A stretch of DNA of 59,506 bases from Clostridia bacterium (GTDB lineage Bacteria; Bacillota; Clostridia; Oscillospirales; CAG-272): NCBI GenBank assembly GCA_017625755.1, contig JAGAKG010000044.1, positions 1 through 59,506 on the forward strand, written 5' to 3'. The position numbers and the translations under genes were made by a program. Below are positions 9,899 through 17,825 of this stretch, in pieces. The notes under the pieces were generated by a model. It did not search any database. It saw only the letters and a list, made by a program, of their open reading frames with translations, and was not told where the DNA came from. The first letter of the stretch is position 1. Every line of letters begins with the position of its first letter.

Positions 9899-10678
9899 TT
9901 AATCCCACTTTTTCCACGGAGCTTCTCCACTCTTCCATATCTTCTCAAGATTTTCCTTATCTCTGAGAGTATCCATACATTGCCAAAATCCATCATGCTT
10001 ATAAGCCATAAGCTGTCCGTCAGCCACGAGTCTCTCAAGCGGCTCTCTTTCAAATATGGTGTCGTCTCCATCGATATAGTCGAGAACCTTAGGGTCAAGA
10101 ACCATATATCCGCCGTTTATCGGGATACCGTCTCTATCCTTCTTCTCTCTGAACGAGGTAATATTTCCTGCCTTGTCCATCTTGATAACACCGAAGCGCT
10201 GACCCGCGTTTACTACTGTCATAGTAGCGAGCTTACCGTGTGAACGGTGGAATTCCTCAAGCGCGTTGATATCTATATCACACACACCGTCTCCGTAAGT
10301 AAGCATAAAGGGCTCGTTGCCTATATAGGGCTTTATCCTTTTGATTCTTCCTCCGGTCATAGTGTGAAGTCCCGTATCAACAACCGTGACTTTCCACTGC
10401 TCGGTGAAGTTTCTATGCACCTTAAGTCTGTTGGTGCTGTTGGTAAAGTCAAAGGTAACATCTGAGTTGTGAATGAAATACTCATTAAAAAAGTCCTTTA
10501 TAACATGCTGCTTGTATCCACAACAGATAACAAACTCGTTATATCCGTGAGCAGAATAGCTCTTCATTATATGCCAAAGAATCGGCATACCGCCAATTTC
10601 AATCATAGGTTTCGGTTTAAGATGAGATTCCTCGGTAATTCTTGTTCCGAGTCCTCCTGCCAAAAGAACGACCTTCAT
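9899..10678 (-). CDS. rfbF: Glucose-1-phosphate cytidylyltransferase
   Basis: 259-residue sugar-nucleotide transferase forming CDP-glucose from CTP and glucose-1-phosphate. The N-terminus VVLLAGGLGTRI, followed by KPKPMIEIGG and ILWHIMKSY, is diagnostic for RfbF. An in-frame ATG exists at 10735, but the one at 10678 has a GAAAGGAA site and matches the family start. First gene of the operon rfbF-rfbG-SDR-GT2, driven by the consensus promoter at 10753-10781. RfbH, the 3-dehydratase needed for 3,6-dideoxyhexoses, is absent, so the end sugar should keep its 3-hydroxyl. Confidence 0.95.
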   Translation of the reverse strand: MKVVLLAGGLGTRITEESHLKPKPMIEIGGMPILWHIMKSYSAHGYNEFVICCGYKQHVIKDFFNEYFIHNSDVTFDFTNSTNRLKVHRNFTEQWKVTVVDTGLHTMTGGRIKRIKPYIGNEPFMLTYGDGVCDIDINALEEFHRSHGKLATMTVVNAGQRFGVIKMDKAGNITSFREKKDRDGIPINGGYMVLDPKVLDYIDGDDTIFEREPLERLVADGQLMAYKHDGFWQCMDTLRDKENLEKIWKSGEAPWKKWD

Positions 10679-10752
10679 TTTTGAAATTCCTTTCTGTTTT
10701 TCCGAGCTTTGAGCAATACTACAAGCCTCACTCAAAGTTCAGATTTTAGTAT

Positions 10753-10781
10753 ATGATACCATATATTTTGTCGATTGTCAA
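10753..10781 (-). promoter_or_regulatory. Sigma-A-type promoter of the CDP-sugar operon
   Basis: Read on the minus strand: -35 TTGACA (10776-10781), 17-base spacer, -10 TATCAT (10753-10758). Transcription would start near 10746, about 68 bases before rfbF. Confidence 0.8.
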
Positions 10782-10844
10782 CACAAAGCGCAAAATATTG
10801 TAAATATTGCCAGGCAAATCCTCATTAATTCCGCCGAATAGAGA

Positions 10845-11390
10845 TCAGTGCTTAAGAACGCTGAGAAATTCCCTGCGGGAAGCGCAGATCATTCCGTAGA
10901 GTCGGTCTCTGCTATGTATTTCGCATATTTCTCCCCCATTTGAATAGAGGAGCTTTGCGTCCGTGGGGTGTACTACGAAAACCGATATGGTTTTTCTGCT
11001 CTCGACAGAGGGGGGCACGAGCTTCGCGAATTTCCCAAGTGTCCGCTCGGTTGTTTTATGCGCCCTTTTATTTTCGTTTCCGAAGGGCTCGGGAATTTTT
11101 CTCCTGAGCGTAACGCTTCTGTCCGAATGAAAGACGACGCTCGTATGTCTGTAAAGCTCGTCCCACATCTTTACGGCGTAAAGCACCTTTCCCGTGTCAA
11201 GCACAAAATCGTATTTATCCGAAAAGTTCTTGAAGAGCGCCGACATCGGCTTCTGAATATTCAATTTATATTTGCGCAGAGCGCATTGCTTTTTCAGGCG
11301 TTTGAAAAAAATCACACGCTCGGTGGCTCTTTTGATATACGGAAAAAACACAACTGCGAGAAGAAACAGTAAAACGAGTATTATTATCAT
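10845..11390 (-). CDS. Unknown membrane-anchored protein
   Basis: 181 residues. A hydrophobic N-terminal helix (about 1-17) is followed by a basic stretch (RATERVIFFKRLKKQ), which suggests an N-out anchor with a cytoplasmic domain. The rest is a compact soluble region with no family that I recognise; short strand-rich segments such as TISVFVVHPTDAKLLYS are seen. Start supported by AAGGAG 5 bases upstream. It is the last gene of the HAD-murB-whiA-trxA-trxB run, 16 bases after trxB, so it is probably co-transcribed. Confidence 0.7.
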   Translation of the reverse strand: MIIILVLLFLLAVVFFPYIKRATERVIFFKRLKKQCALRKYKLNIQKPMSALFKNFSDKYDFVLDTGKVLYAVKMWDELYRHTSVVFHSDRSVTLRRKIPEPFGNENKRAHKTTERTLGKFAKLVPPSVESRKTISVFVVHPTDAKLLYSNGGEICEIHSRDRLYGMICASRREFLSVLKH

Positions 11391-11406
11391 TCGTTCTCCT
11401 TAAAAA

Positions 11407-12321
11407 TCACGATTTTGAAAGCTTTGCGAGGTATGCGACTGCGGCGACTGCGGCAACCGCCCCGTCAGCTGCAGCGGTTGCGAGCTGTCTCACCTCTTTT
11501 TTGCGGCAGTCACCCGCCACAAATACGCCCTCCGTATCTGTCGCACAGCTCTCACCGACATCGAAATATCCCGCCTCGTCGGTCTTTATTTCCGACAAAA
11601 AGGCTTTCGTGTCAGGTATAGTTCCAACCGCCACAAACAGACCACTCACATTTACGCGCTCACGCTCTCCCGCAAGAGAGGAGATTACAATAGCGGAAAG
11701 ACGCTCCTCGCCTACAAGCTCACTCACCGTAAATCCCGTCATTATTTTGACATTTTCCTTTTCCCTAAGCTTATGCAAAGTTGTTTCCTCTCCGCGAAAT
11801 TCGCTTCTGCGATGAATAAGGGTTACCTTATTGCATATGTCGGAAAGATAGAGTGCATCGTCAAGCGCGGTGTTTCCGCCGCCTACCACGGCTACATCTT
11901 TTCCTTTAAAAAATGAGCCGTCGCAGGTTGCGCAGTATGATACTCCGCGTCCGAGAAATCTGTCCTCGTCAACAAGCCCAAGCTTGCGCTTGAGCGCTCC
12001 CGTTGCGACTATCAGTGCGCGTGCTTCGTATTCCCTGCCGCCCGCTGTGACATATCTCGCCCCGCCCTCGGCTCGTATTCCCGAAACCTCGTCAAAGCGA
12101 AATTCACAACCAAAATTACTCGCCTGCTCAAAGAGCGCCGAGGAAAGCTCATATCCCGAAATATTGACTATTCCAGGGTAATTTTCAACTCGGGGGGAGT
12201 TAACTATCTGTCCACCGCAAACGCTTTTCTCAAACAGAAGCGTTTTCTTACCCGCTCTGGCAGAGTATATGGCTGCGGAAAGTCCCGCAATACCGCCGCC
12301 AACGATTATTACATCATACAT
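11407..12321 (-). CDS. trxB: Thioredoxin reductase
   Basis: 304-residue flavoprotein that passes electrons from NADPH to thioredoxin in the cytoplasm. The FAD-binding GGGIAG is at residues 8-13, the redox pair CATC is at 130-133, the NADPH site VVGGGNTALDDALYLS follows and the C-terminal FAD motif GVFVAGDC is present. Length matches low-molecular-weight TrxB. It starts 11 bases after the thioredoxin stop, so the enzyme and its substrate are encoded side by side. Confidence 0.96.
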   Translation of the reverse strand: MYDVIIVGGGIAGLSAAIYSARAGKKTLLFEKSVCGGQIVNSPRVENYPGIVNISGYELSSALFEQASNFGCEFRFDEVSGIRAEGGARYVTAGGREYEARALIVATGALKRKLGLVDEDRFLGRGVSYCATCDGSFFKGKDVAVVGGGNTALDDALYLSDICNKVTLIHRRSEFRGEETTLHKLREKENVKIMTGFTVSELVGEERLSAIVISSLAGERERVNVSGLFVAVGTIPDTKAFLSEIKTDEAGYFDVGESCATDTEGVFVAGDCRKKEVRQLATAAADGAVAAVAAVAYLAKLSKS

Positions 12322-12332
12322 AATTTACCGCC

Positions 12333-12647
12333 TTATGCGTCAATCATAGCTATTATTTTTGCCTTGCCCGCAAGTCCCACATTCTGCGCGGTCTGCTCGC
12401 CGTTTTTGAATACGATGACTGTGGGAATCGACATAACGCCGAATCTCTGCGCGAGTGCGGGTGCTTCGTCAACATTCACCTTGCCGCACACGACATCGGT
12501 TCTCTCGTTCGCAAGCTCCTCGAACACGGGCGCGAACATCTTGCAAGGTCCGCACCAATCGGCGTAAAAATCAACTACCGCGACCACTCCGTCCTTGACT
12601 ATCTCGGAATCAAAATTTTCGTTTGTAAGCTTTACTATTCTGCTCAT
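12333..12647 (-). CDS. trxA: Thioredoxin
   Basis: 104-residue cytoplasmic disulfide reductase. The active site WCGPCK has its two cysteines at residues 32 and 35, and the cis-proline segment MSIPTVIVF follows. Length and layout are those of standard thioredoxin. Its ribosome site is TAGGAG. Neighbour trxB supplies the reducing power. Confidence 0.96.
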   Translation of the reverse strand: MSRIVKLTNENFDSEIVKDGVVAVVDFYADWCGPCKMFAPVFEELANERTDVVCGKVNVDEAPALAQRFGVMSIPTVIVFKNGEQTAQNVGLAGKAKIIAMIDA

Positions 12648-12712
12648 TTTTATTTTCTCCTAAAATTTATTTTTTATTTTTTACTTTTAATTGTTTCCTT
12701 TTTTGAGGCTCT

Positions 12713-13603
12713 CTAATCATCAAGCTCGTCTGCCGTTTGACAGATTCGCTCAAGTCTATGCGTAAGTCCCGACTTTGATATTGGCGGATCGTGCAGGAGC
12801 GCAAGCTCGGAAAGTGTTGCCTCGTCATATTTCAAACGCAGAAGTGCCGTTTCTTTAAGTTCAGGCGTAAGCAAGTCGATTTTGTGTTTTTCGAGAAGCT
12901 GCTCTACCGCCCAAAGCTGCTTTCTGCGCGCGTCGACAGACCTCGCGATATTCTGCGTAACGCAATTAGTTGCCCTATTCTCACGGTTTCTTATATCCCT
13001 CTCGATACAAGCGTCGGCAACCTCGAATCCGCACCTCATCGCGCCCGCATAGCTGAGAGTATCGGCAATTACCGTATTGTTTTTAAAATACAGCGACACC
13101 TTGTTTTGTCGTTCTGTTTTCTTAGCTGAAAGACCGCAATCCTCAAGCAAATGCCGCAGGGGCTCGAGCCTTTTTGCGTTCTGCTTAGCGAGAGAAATCT
13201 CCAAGTGATAACTCTTTTTAGGGTCATTTACAGTAGCACAGGCAATAAGCACTCCCGCAAGGAAGCTGCTCTTGCAATCCTCGCACCTGAATTTTGCCGC
13301 CGAGGATATATTCTCTCCGCCGCAAACCTTTAAGTCAAAGGTTGCAAACGCCTTTGATGCATAGCTAAGCTCGTATATTTTCCTGCCCGCGCGAGTGCCC
13401 TCGGAAATAGTCGGCGCCGACTGCTCACCAAGCAGCTCTGCCGCCCTTTCGGCACTCTCGCGCAGACCGAAGGTAGCCGACATTCGTATTCCTTCCTTAT
13501 GTACTGAATTGTAAAGCAGACCAAACATATACGCCTTTCTGCAACAATTCATTTTCTGTGACAAGGAAAGCAGCTCCTTTTTCATATCGGTCGAAAATGA
13601 CAT
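12713..13603 (-). CDS. whiA: WhiA-family DNA-binding regulator
   Basis: 296 residues beginning MSFSTDMKKELLSL as in WhiA. The N-terminal LAGLIDADG-like fold carries SSFLAGVLIACATV, and the C-terminal helix-turn-helix includes ATLSELALLHDPPISKSG. In Actinobacteria WhiA controls sporulation septation; in Bacillota it influences division and chromosome segregation. It sits 19 bases after murB. The usual partners rapZ and yvcK, which commonly lie between murB and whiA in Bacillota, are missing here. Confidence 0.95.
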   Translation of the reverse strand: MSFSTDMKKELLSLSQKMNCCRKAYMFGLLYNSVHKEGIRMSATFGLRESAERAAELLGEQSAPTISEGTRAGRKIYELSYASKAFATFDLKVCGGENISSAAKFRCEDCKSSFLAGVLIACATVNDPKKSYHLEISLAKQNAKRLEPLRHLLEDCGLSAKKTERQNKVSLYFKNNTVIADTLSYAGAMRCGFEVADACIERDIRNRENRATNCVTQNIARSVDARRKQLWAVEQLLEKHKIDLLTPELKETALLRLKYDEATLSELALLHDPPISKSGLTHRLERICQTADELDD

Positions 13604-13622
13604 TCTATTACCTCTTTGGCGA

Positions 13623-14519
13623 TCATATCACTCGCACTTCTCTCTCAAGTCTTACTCCCGTCATATCAAAAACTCTCTCCGAAACATATTCGGCAAGTGC
13701 CAGAACATCGGCGCAGGTAGCTCCGCCGAGATTTACTATAAATCCAGCATGCTTCTCGGAAACACAAGCGCCGCCCACGCGATATCCTTTAAGTCCGCAT
13801 TCGTCGATAAGCCTTGCCGCAAAATATCCTTCGGGTCGCTTGAAAAAGCTTCCCGCGCTCGGTTTATCGAGCGGTTGAGTCGCCTTTCTCTTGTCGGAAA
13901 ATCCCTTCATTTTAGCCTTTATTTCCTCGTTTTCTCCTTCCGAAAGCGCTATCGTGGCACCAAGGCACACCCAATCGGGATTATCGGCAAGGATACTGTG
14001 TCTGTAAGAAAATCCGCACTCACTCGACGACAGCCCGATAAGCTTATCGTTTCCGATATCGTATACGGTAATTTTCTTAATCACATCAGACATCTCTCCA
14101 CCGTGCGCTCCCGCGTTCATAAACACCGCTCCGCCGAGGGTTGCGGGAATTCCGCAGGCAAATTCAACCCCCGAAAGAGAGAACTCAGCCGCTCTCAGAG
14201 ACAGCACGGGAAGCATAGCTCCGCACCCGCAAACGGCAATATTACCCTCAAATGATATATCCGCTATTTTCTTGGTAATAACGATAGCTCCCTCAAAGCG
14301 CGAGTCGGAGAATAAAACATTTGATGTATTCCCCACAACAGCAAAGCGAATACCGTTGTTCTTCAGCGTGCGAAGTGTCGTCACAAGCTTCTCCGCCGTA
14401 TCGGGAAGCACCATATAATCGGCTTCTCCGCCTATTCTGAAGCTCGATACGGTGGAAAGCTTTATATTTCTTTTATAGTCAACATGCGCATCGGAAAGAA
14501 TTCTTTCAAGCTCACACAT
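13623..14519 (-). CDS. murB: UDP-N-acetylenolpyruvoylglucosamine reductase
   Basis: 298-residue flavoenzyme that makes UDP-MurNAc, a cytoplasmic step of peptidoglycan synthesis. FAD-binding region VVGNTSNVLFSD at about 61-72, GIPATLGGAVFMNAGAHGGE at about 123-142, SYRHS with the active Arg at about 171-175 and the proton-donating serine in SAGSFFKRP about residue 224. It lacks the extra loop of E. coli MurB, so it is the shorter Gram-positive form. An upstream ATG at 14570 lies inside the HAD gene; the start at 14519 has GGGAGAG before it. It overlaps the HAD gene by 8 bases. Confidence 0.95.
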   Translation of the reverse strand: MCELERILSDAHVDYKRNIKLSTVSSFRIGGEADYMVLPDTAEKLVTTLRTLKNNGIRFAVVGNTSNVLFSDSRFEGAIVITKKIADISFEGNIAVCGCGAMLPVLSLRAAEFSLSGVEFACGIPATLGGAVFMNAGAHGGEMSDVIKKITVYDIGNDKLIGLSSSECGFSYRHSILADNPDWVCLGATIALSEGENEEIKAKMKGFSDKRKATQPLDKPSAGSFFKRPEGYFAARLIDECGLKGYRVGGACVSEKHAGFIVNLGGATCADVLALAEYVSERVFDMTGVRLEREVRVI

Positions 14520-15213
14520 CGGCTCTCTCTCCCGTAATAAATTCATACACCGCGTCAAAATCGGCGGCAACGCAAGATACTCTCATTCCCTCCGGCAACG
14601 ACTTAGACGCGGGATTATACCAACATGTGTCTATTCCGTAGTTTATGCCGCCCTTTATATCCGAGGTAAGCGAGTCTCCGACTATCAAGGTCGTACTCTT
14701 ATCAAAATCGGGTATGTGCTCTGCGACACGCTCGAAATATTCAACCGAGGGCTTTTCGTAGCCTATAACGCCCGAGATAAAGAGGTCGGAAAAGTATTCC
14801 CCGAGTCCGCTTCTCGCGTATCTGCCCTTTTGAATAAGCTCAACGCCATTGGTCACGATATACATTCTGACCTTACCGCAAAGAGACGCGCAAAGCTCCC
14901 TCGCTCCGTTCATAAGATATGCTTTTTCGGAAAGTGTGTTCATATATGTACGCGCCATTTCTCTGGCGTCAGCGCAAAAACCGTGCTTTTCGCAAAAAAG
15001 CTCAAAGCGACGGTAGAGCAGAACACTTTTCTCTATCTCTCCGCGCTCAAGCATCTTCCAAAGACTATCGTTTATGGCGCTGTAATCGGCTACAAGCTCA
15101 TCGTTCGGGGTTATACCGAACATCTCCATAGTGTGCCGTATCGCCTCGTATTCACTTCTATGGAAATCAAGCAGAGTTCCGTCGGCGTCAAAAAGAACCG
15201 TTTTATATCTCAT
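14512..15213 (-). CDS. HAD-superfamily hydrolase (YjjG-like)
   Basis: 233 residues. HAD motif I is LFDADGTLLDF (nucleophile and acid Asp), motif II YIVTNG, motif III lysine in GYEKPS and motif IV IVGDSLTSDIKGG. The cap is helical, as in YjjG nucleotidases and phosphoglycolate-type phosphatases; the substrate cannot be assigned. The start is the ATG at 15213, placed 5 bases after GGAGG; a GTG 6 bases further up overlaps that site and is unlikely. First gene of the minus-strand operon ending at 10845. Confidence 0.88.
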   Translation of the reverse strand: MRYKTVLFDADGTLLDFHRSEYEAIRHTMEMFGITPNDELVADYSAINDSLWKMLERGEIEKSVLLYRRFELFCEKHGFCADAREMARTYMNTLSEKAYLMNGARELCASLCGKVRMYIVTNGVELIQKGRYARSGLGEYFSDLFISGVIGYEKPSVEYFERVAEHIPDFDKSTTLIVGDSLTSDIKGGINYGIDTCWYNPASKSLPEGMRVSCVAADFDAVYEFITGERADV

Positions 15214-15247
15214 AAGCACCTCCGAATTTTCACAACTATGTTATTTC

Positions 15248-15276
15248 ATTATACCATATTCTGTTCCGACTTTCAA
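15248..15276 (-). promoter_or_regulatory. Promoter of HAD-murB-whiA-trx operon
   Basis: Minus strand: -35 TTGAAA (15271-15276), 17-base spacer, -10 TATAAT (15248-15253). The transcript would start about 28 bases before the HAD start codon. Confidence 0.8.
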
Positions 15277-15324
15277 GAGCATTTTAAACTTAATAAAAAT
15301 ATTACAATATTAATTAAATAACTC

Positions 15325-15353
15325 TTGCAATAAAAAGCAAAATGAGTTATAAT
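15325..15353 (+). promoter_or_regulatory. Promoter of the 15.4-23.7 kb run
   Basis: -35 TTGCAA (15325-15330), 17-base spacer, -10 TATAAT (15348-15353), followed about 50 bases later by the oxidoreductase start. It is divergent from the HAD promoter. Confidence 0.8.
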
Positions 15354-15405
15354 ATAATGGAGTGGTGCAAAAATCAGATCAGTTATACACAAGGAGACAA
15401 AAGCT

Positions 15406-16557
15406 ATGAAAAATATCAGAGTGGGATTGTTGGGCTTCGGCGCTATGGGCAAGGCACACGCATACTGTATCGACAATCTCAAATACTTTTTCTCGGAGAT
15501 TCCTTTCTCTGCTACTGTTGGCGGTATTTGCACGACATCTTATGAGCGTTCCCTCTCTATTGCCGAGCAATACGGATTCGGCAGAGCGTTTGCGGACGAG
15601 GATGAGCTTATCTTCTCAGACGATATAGATGTTATTGATATATGCACACCGAACGCTATGCACTATGAAACGCTGAAAAAAGCGATATCGGCGGGAAAGC
15701 TTATATACTGCGAAAAACCGCTTTGTCTTAACTACAAAGAGGCTGCAGAGATAGCAAAGCTTGCGAGCGAGAGCGGTATTATATGCAATATCGTTTTCAA
15801 CAATCGCCACCTCGCGCCTATAATGCGCGCAAAGGAGATAATCGAGGAGGGCAGTCTCGGAAGAATACTTTCATTCTCATGCGAATATCTTCACAACAGC
15901 GCGCTCGACACAAAGAGAAACGCGGGCTGGAAGCAGAGGCGAGATGTGTGCGGTGGCGGAGTGCTTGTCGACCTCGGCTCACACTGCATTGACCTGATGT
16001 ATTTTCTGTGCGGTAGCTTCTCGTCGGTATACGGAGAGTCGCAGATTGCATTTCCCGAAAGAGCGGGGGTTGACGGCAGTCCTTGGAAGACCGACGCGGA
16101 CGAGGCGTTCTATATGCTCTGCAATATGGAAAACGGCGCTAAGGGTACGATAACGCTAAGCAAGATAACGAGTGGCGCAAACGACGGACTCGCATTTTCA
16201 ATACACGGAGAGCGCGGCTCGATTTCATTTTCACTTATGCAACCCAATTATCTGAGATTTTACGACGGCTCGGAGAAAACGCCCGAGCTTGGCGGATACT
16301 GCGGTTACCGCGATATAGAGTGTGTTGGAAGATATCCTGCTCCCGCGGGAGCATTTCCCTCTCCGAAGGCTCCCTCGTCATGGCTTCGCGGACATGTTCA
16401 GTCGATGTACGACTTCCTACGCTCGGTATACACCTCTACCCCCTCGGCACCAAGCTTTGACGACGCCGCGCATGTTCAGGCTGTAATCGACGCCGCATAT
16501 CTTTCCGACAAGGAAAACAGAGCCGTGAAGATATCCGAAATAGAAAAAAGTATTTAA
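15406..16557 (+). CDS. Gfo/Idh/MocA family NAD(P)-dependent oxidoreductase
   Basis: 383 residues. The Rossmann motif GLLGFGAMGKAHA begins at residue 7, the family signature CEKPLCLN is at about residues 105-112 and the C-terminal substrate domain follows (GGGVLVDLGSHCIDLMYFL with the catalytic Asp/His pair). Family members oxidise or reduce sugars, inositols and related compounds; the substrate here is not evident. Good ribosome site AAGGAG. First gene of a plus-strand run with coaE 11 bases downstream, although this looks like gene packing and not a shared pathway. A second family member lies at 49540. Confidence 0.9.
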   Translation: MKNIRVGLLGFGAMGKAHAYCIDNLKYFFSEIPFSATVGGICTTSYERSLSIAEQYGFGRAFADEDELIFSDDIDVIDICTPNAMHYETLKKAISAGKLIYCEKPLCLNYKEAAEIAKLASESGIICNIVFNNRHLAPIMRAKEIIEEGSLGRILSFSCEYLHNSALDTKRNAGWKQRRDVCGGGVLVDLGSHCIDLMYFLCGSFSSVYGESQIAFPERAGVDGSPWKTDADEAFYMLCNMENGAKGTITLSKITSGANDGLAFSIHGERGSISFSLMQPNYLRFYDGSEKTPELGGYCGYRDIECVGRYPAPAGAFPSPKAPSSWLRGHVQSMYDFLRSVYTSTPSAPSFDDAAHVQAVIDAAYLSDKENRAVKISEIEKSI

Positions 16558-16568
16558 CGGAGAAAAAT

Positions 16569-17168
16569 ATGGCAAAAATAATAGGAATAACAGGACCGAG
16601 CGGCGCCGGAAAATCTCTGCTTTGCGGATATATTTCCGAGGCGGGAATTCCCTGCATCGACGCAGACGCGCTTTATCATTCTATGCTCGTCCCACCCTCT
16701 CGCTGTCTTGACGCGATAAGGGCCGCCTTTGGTAACGGCGTTATCGCCCCCGACGGTACGCTTGATAGACGCGCGCTCTCAGCGTGTGTTTTCAATAATG
16801 AAAGCAAGCTTGAGCTACTCAACAAAACCGTGCTTCCGCTTGTAATCGAGGAAACCAAAAGACTCATAGCCGATTTTTTTGAGGCGGGACATTCGGTAGT
16901 CTGCGTTGACGCGCCGACGCTTATAGAATCGGGCTTTCACCTTGAATGCAATACCGTCATAGCGGTAATCGCCCCCACCGAGGAGCGCATAGAGCGTATC
17001 GAGGAGCGCGACCATATATCGCACGAGCTTGCGGAAATGCGAATAAACGCGCAGAAGCCGAATTCTTTCTATACAGCAAGGGCGGATATCACGCTTGTGA
17101 ACGACGGCAACATATCTCTCTTTCAAGCTCAGGCACGCGAGCTGATAAACAATCTTAAAGAATTATAA
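16569..17168 (+). CDS. coaE: Dephospho-CoA kinase
   Basis: 199-residue cytoplasmic kinase catalysing the last step of coenzyme A synthesis. P-loop GITGPSGAGKS at residues 6-16, the CoA-binding DADAL that follows it and the LID-region arginines near the middle are in the standard order. Length is typical. Ribosome site CGGAG 5 bases upstream. Confidence 0.93.
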   Translation: MAKIIGITGPSGAGKSLLCGYISEAGIPCIDADALYHSMLVPPSRCLDAIRAAFGNGVIAPDGTLDRRALSACVFNNESKLELLNKTVLPLVIEETKRLIADFFEAGHSVVCVDAPTLIESGFHLECNTVIAVIAPTEERIERIEERDHISHELAEMRINAQKPNSFYTARADITLVNDGNISLFQAQARELINNLKEL

Positions 17169-17192
17169 TTCCGTCAACGAGGAAAGCTTTTA

Positions 17193-17825
17193 ATGAATAA
17201 AAAAACTCAAATCAAACGATTTATAGCCGTATTGCTTATCGCCTGCATATCAATAGGGGTTGGCGTTATAGTTAATGAAATATGGAATTTTATAGACCGC
17301 AAGACACATCCGCTGAGCTACGACGAGATAATCACGGCGGCATCTGAGGAATTCGATGTACCGAAATACATCATTTACGCCACGATAAAGGTCGAAAGCG
17401 ATTTTGACCCCGATGCGGTATCAAGCAAGGGCGCGATAGGTCTTATGCAGATGCTTCCAAAGACATTCGAGTGGCTAACGGGAGACGAGCATCTCGGCGA
17501 ACATCTTCCAAAACGCGCGCTTGACACGCCTGAGGTGAGCATAAGATACGGAACTTATTACCTCTCATATCTCTATAAAAAATTCGACTATAACTGGAAC
17601 ACCGCTATCGCCGCATACAACGGCGGCGAGGGCAATGTCGCTAAGCTTCTCAAGGACCCGAAATACAGCGACGGCGAGGGCAATCTGACCGACTTCCCCG
17701 AGGAGCTTGACGAAACGAAGAACTATGTAAAAAAGGTAAAAAATGCAATAGATACATACCGAGAGCTTTATCCCGACAAGCTTGAAGGTAAAAGCACCCA
17801 AACAGAAAAGGAGACAAAACAATGA
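17193..17825 (+). CDS. Membrane-anchored lytic transglycosylase (SLT domain)
   Basis: 210 residues: N-terminal membrane segment at about 10-30 followed by an SLT fold. The catalytic glutamate is in KVESDFDP (about residue 68), followed by KGAIGLMQMLP and the AIAAYNGGEGNV motif typical of Slt family 1. It would cleave peptidoglycan glycan strands outside the membrane, forming anhydromuropeptides. The C-terminal tail is charged and low in complexity (KSTQTEKETKQ). Its stop overlaps the next start by 4 bases (ATGA), so the two genes are translationally coupled. Confidence 0.92.
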   Translation: MNKKTQIKRFIAVLLIACISIGVGVIVNEIWNFIDRKTHPLSYDEIITAASEEFDVPKYIIYATIKVESDFDPDAVSSKGAIGLMQMLPKTFEWLTGDEHLGEHLPKRALDTPEVSIRYGTYYLSYLYKKFDYNWNTAIAAYNGGEGNVAKLLKDPKYSDGEGNLTDFPEELDETKNYVKKVKNAIDTYRELYPDKLEGKSTQTEKETKQ

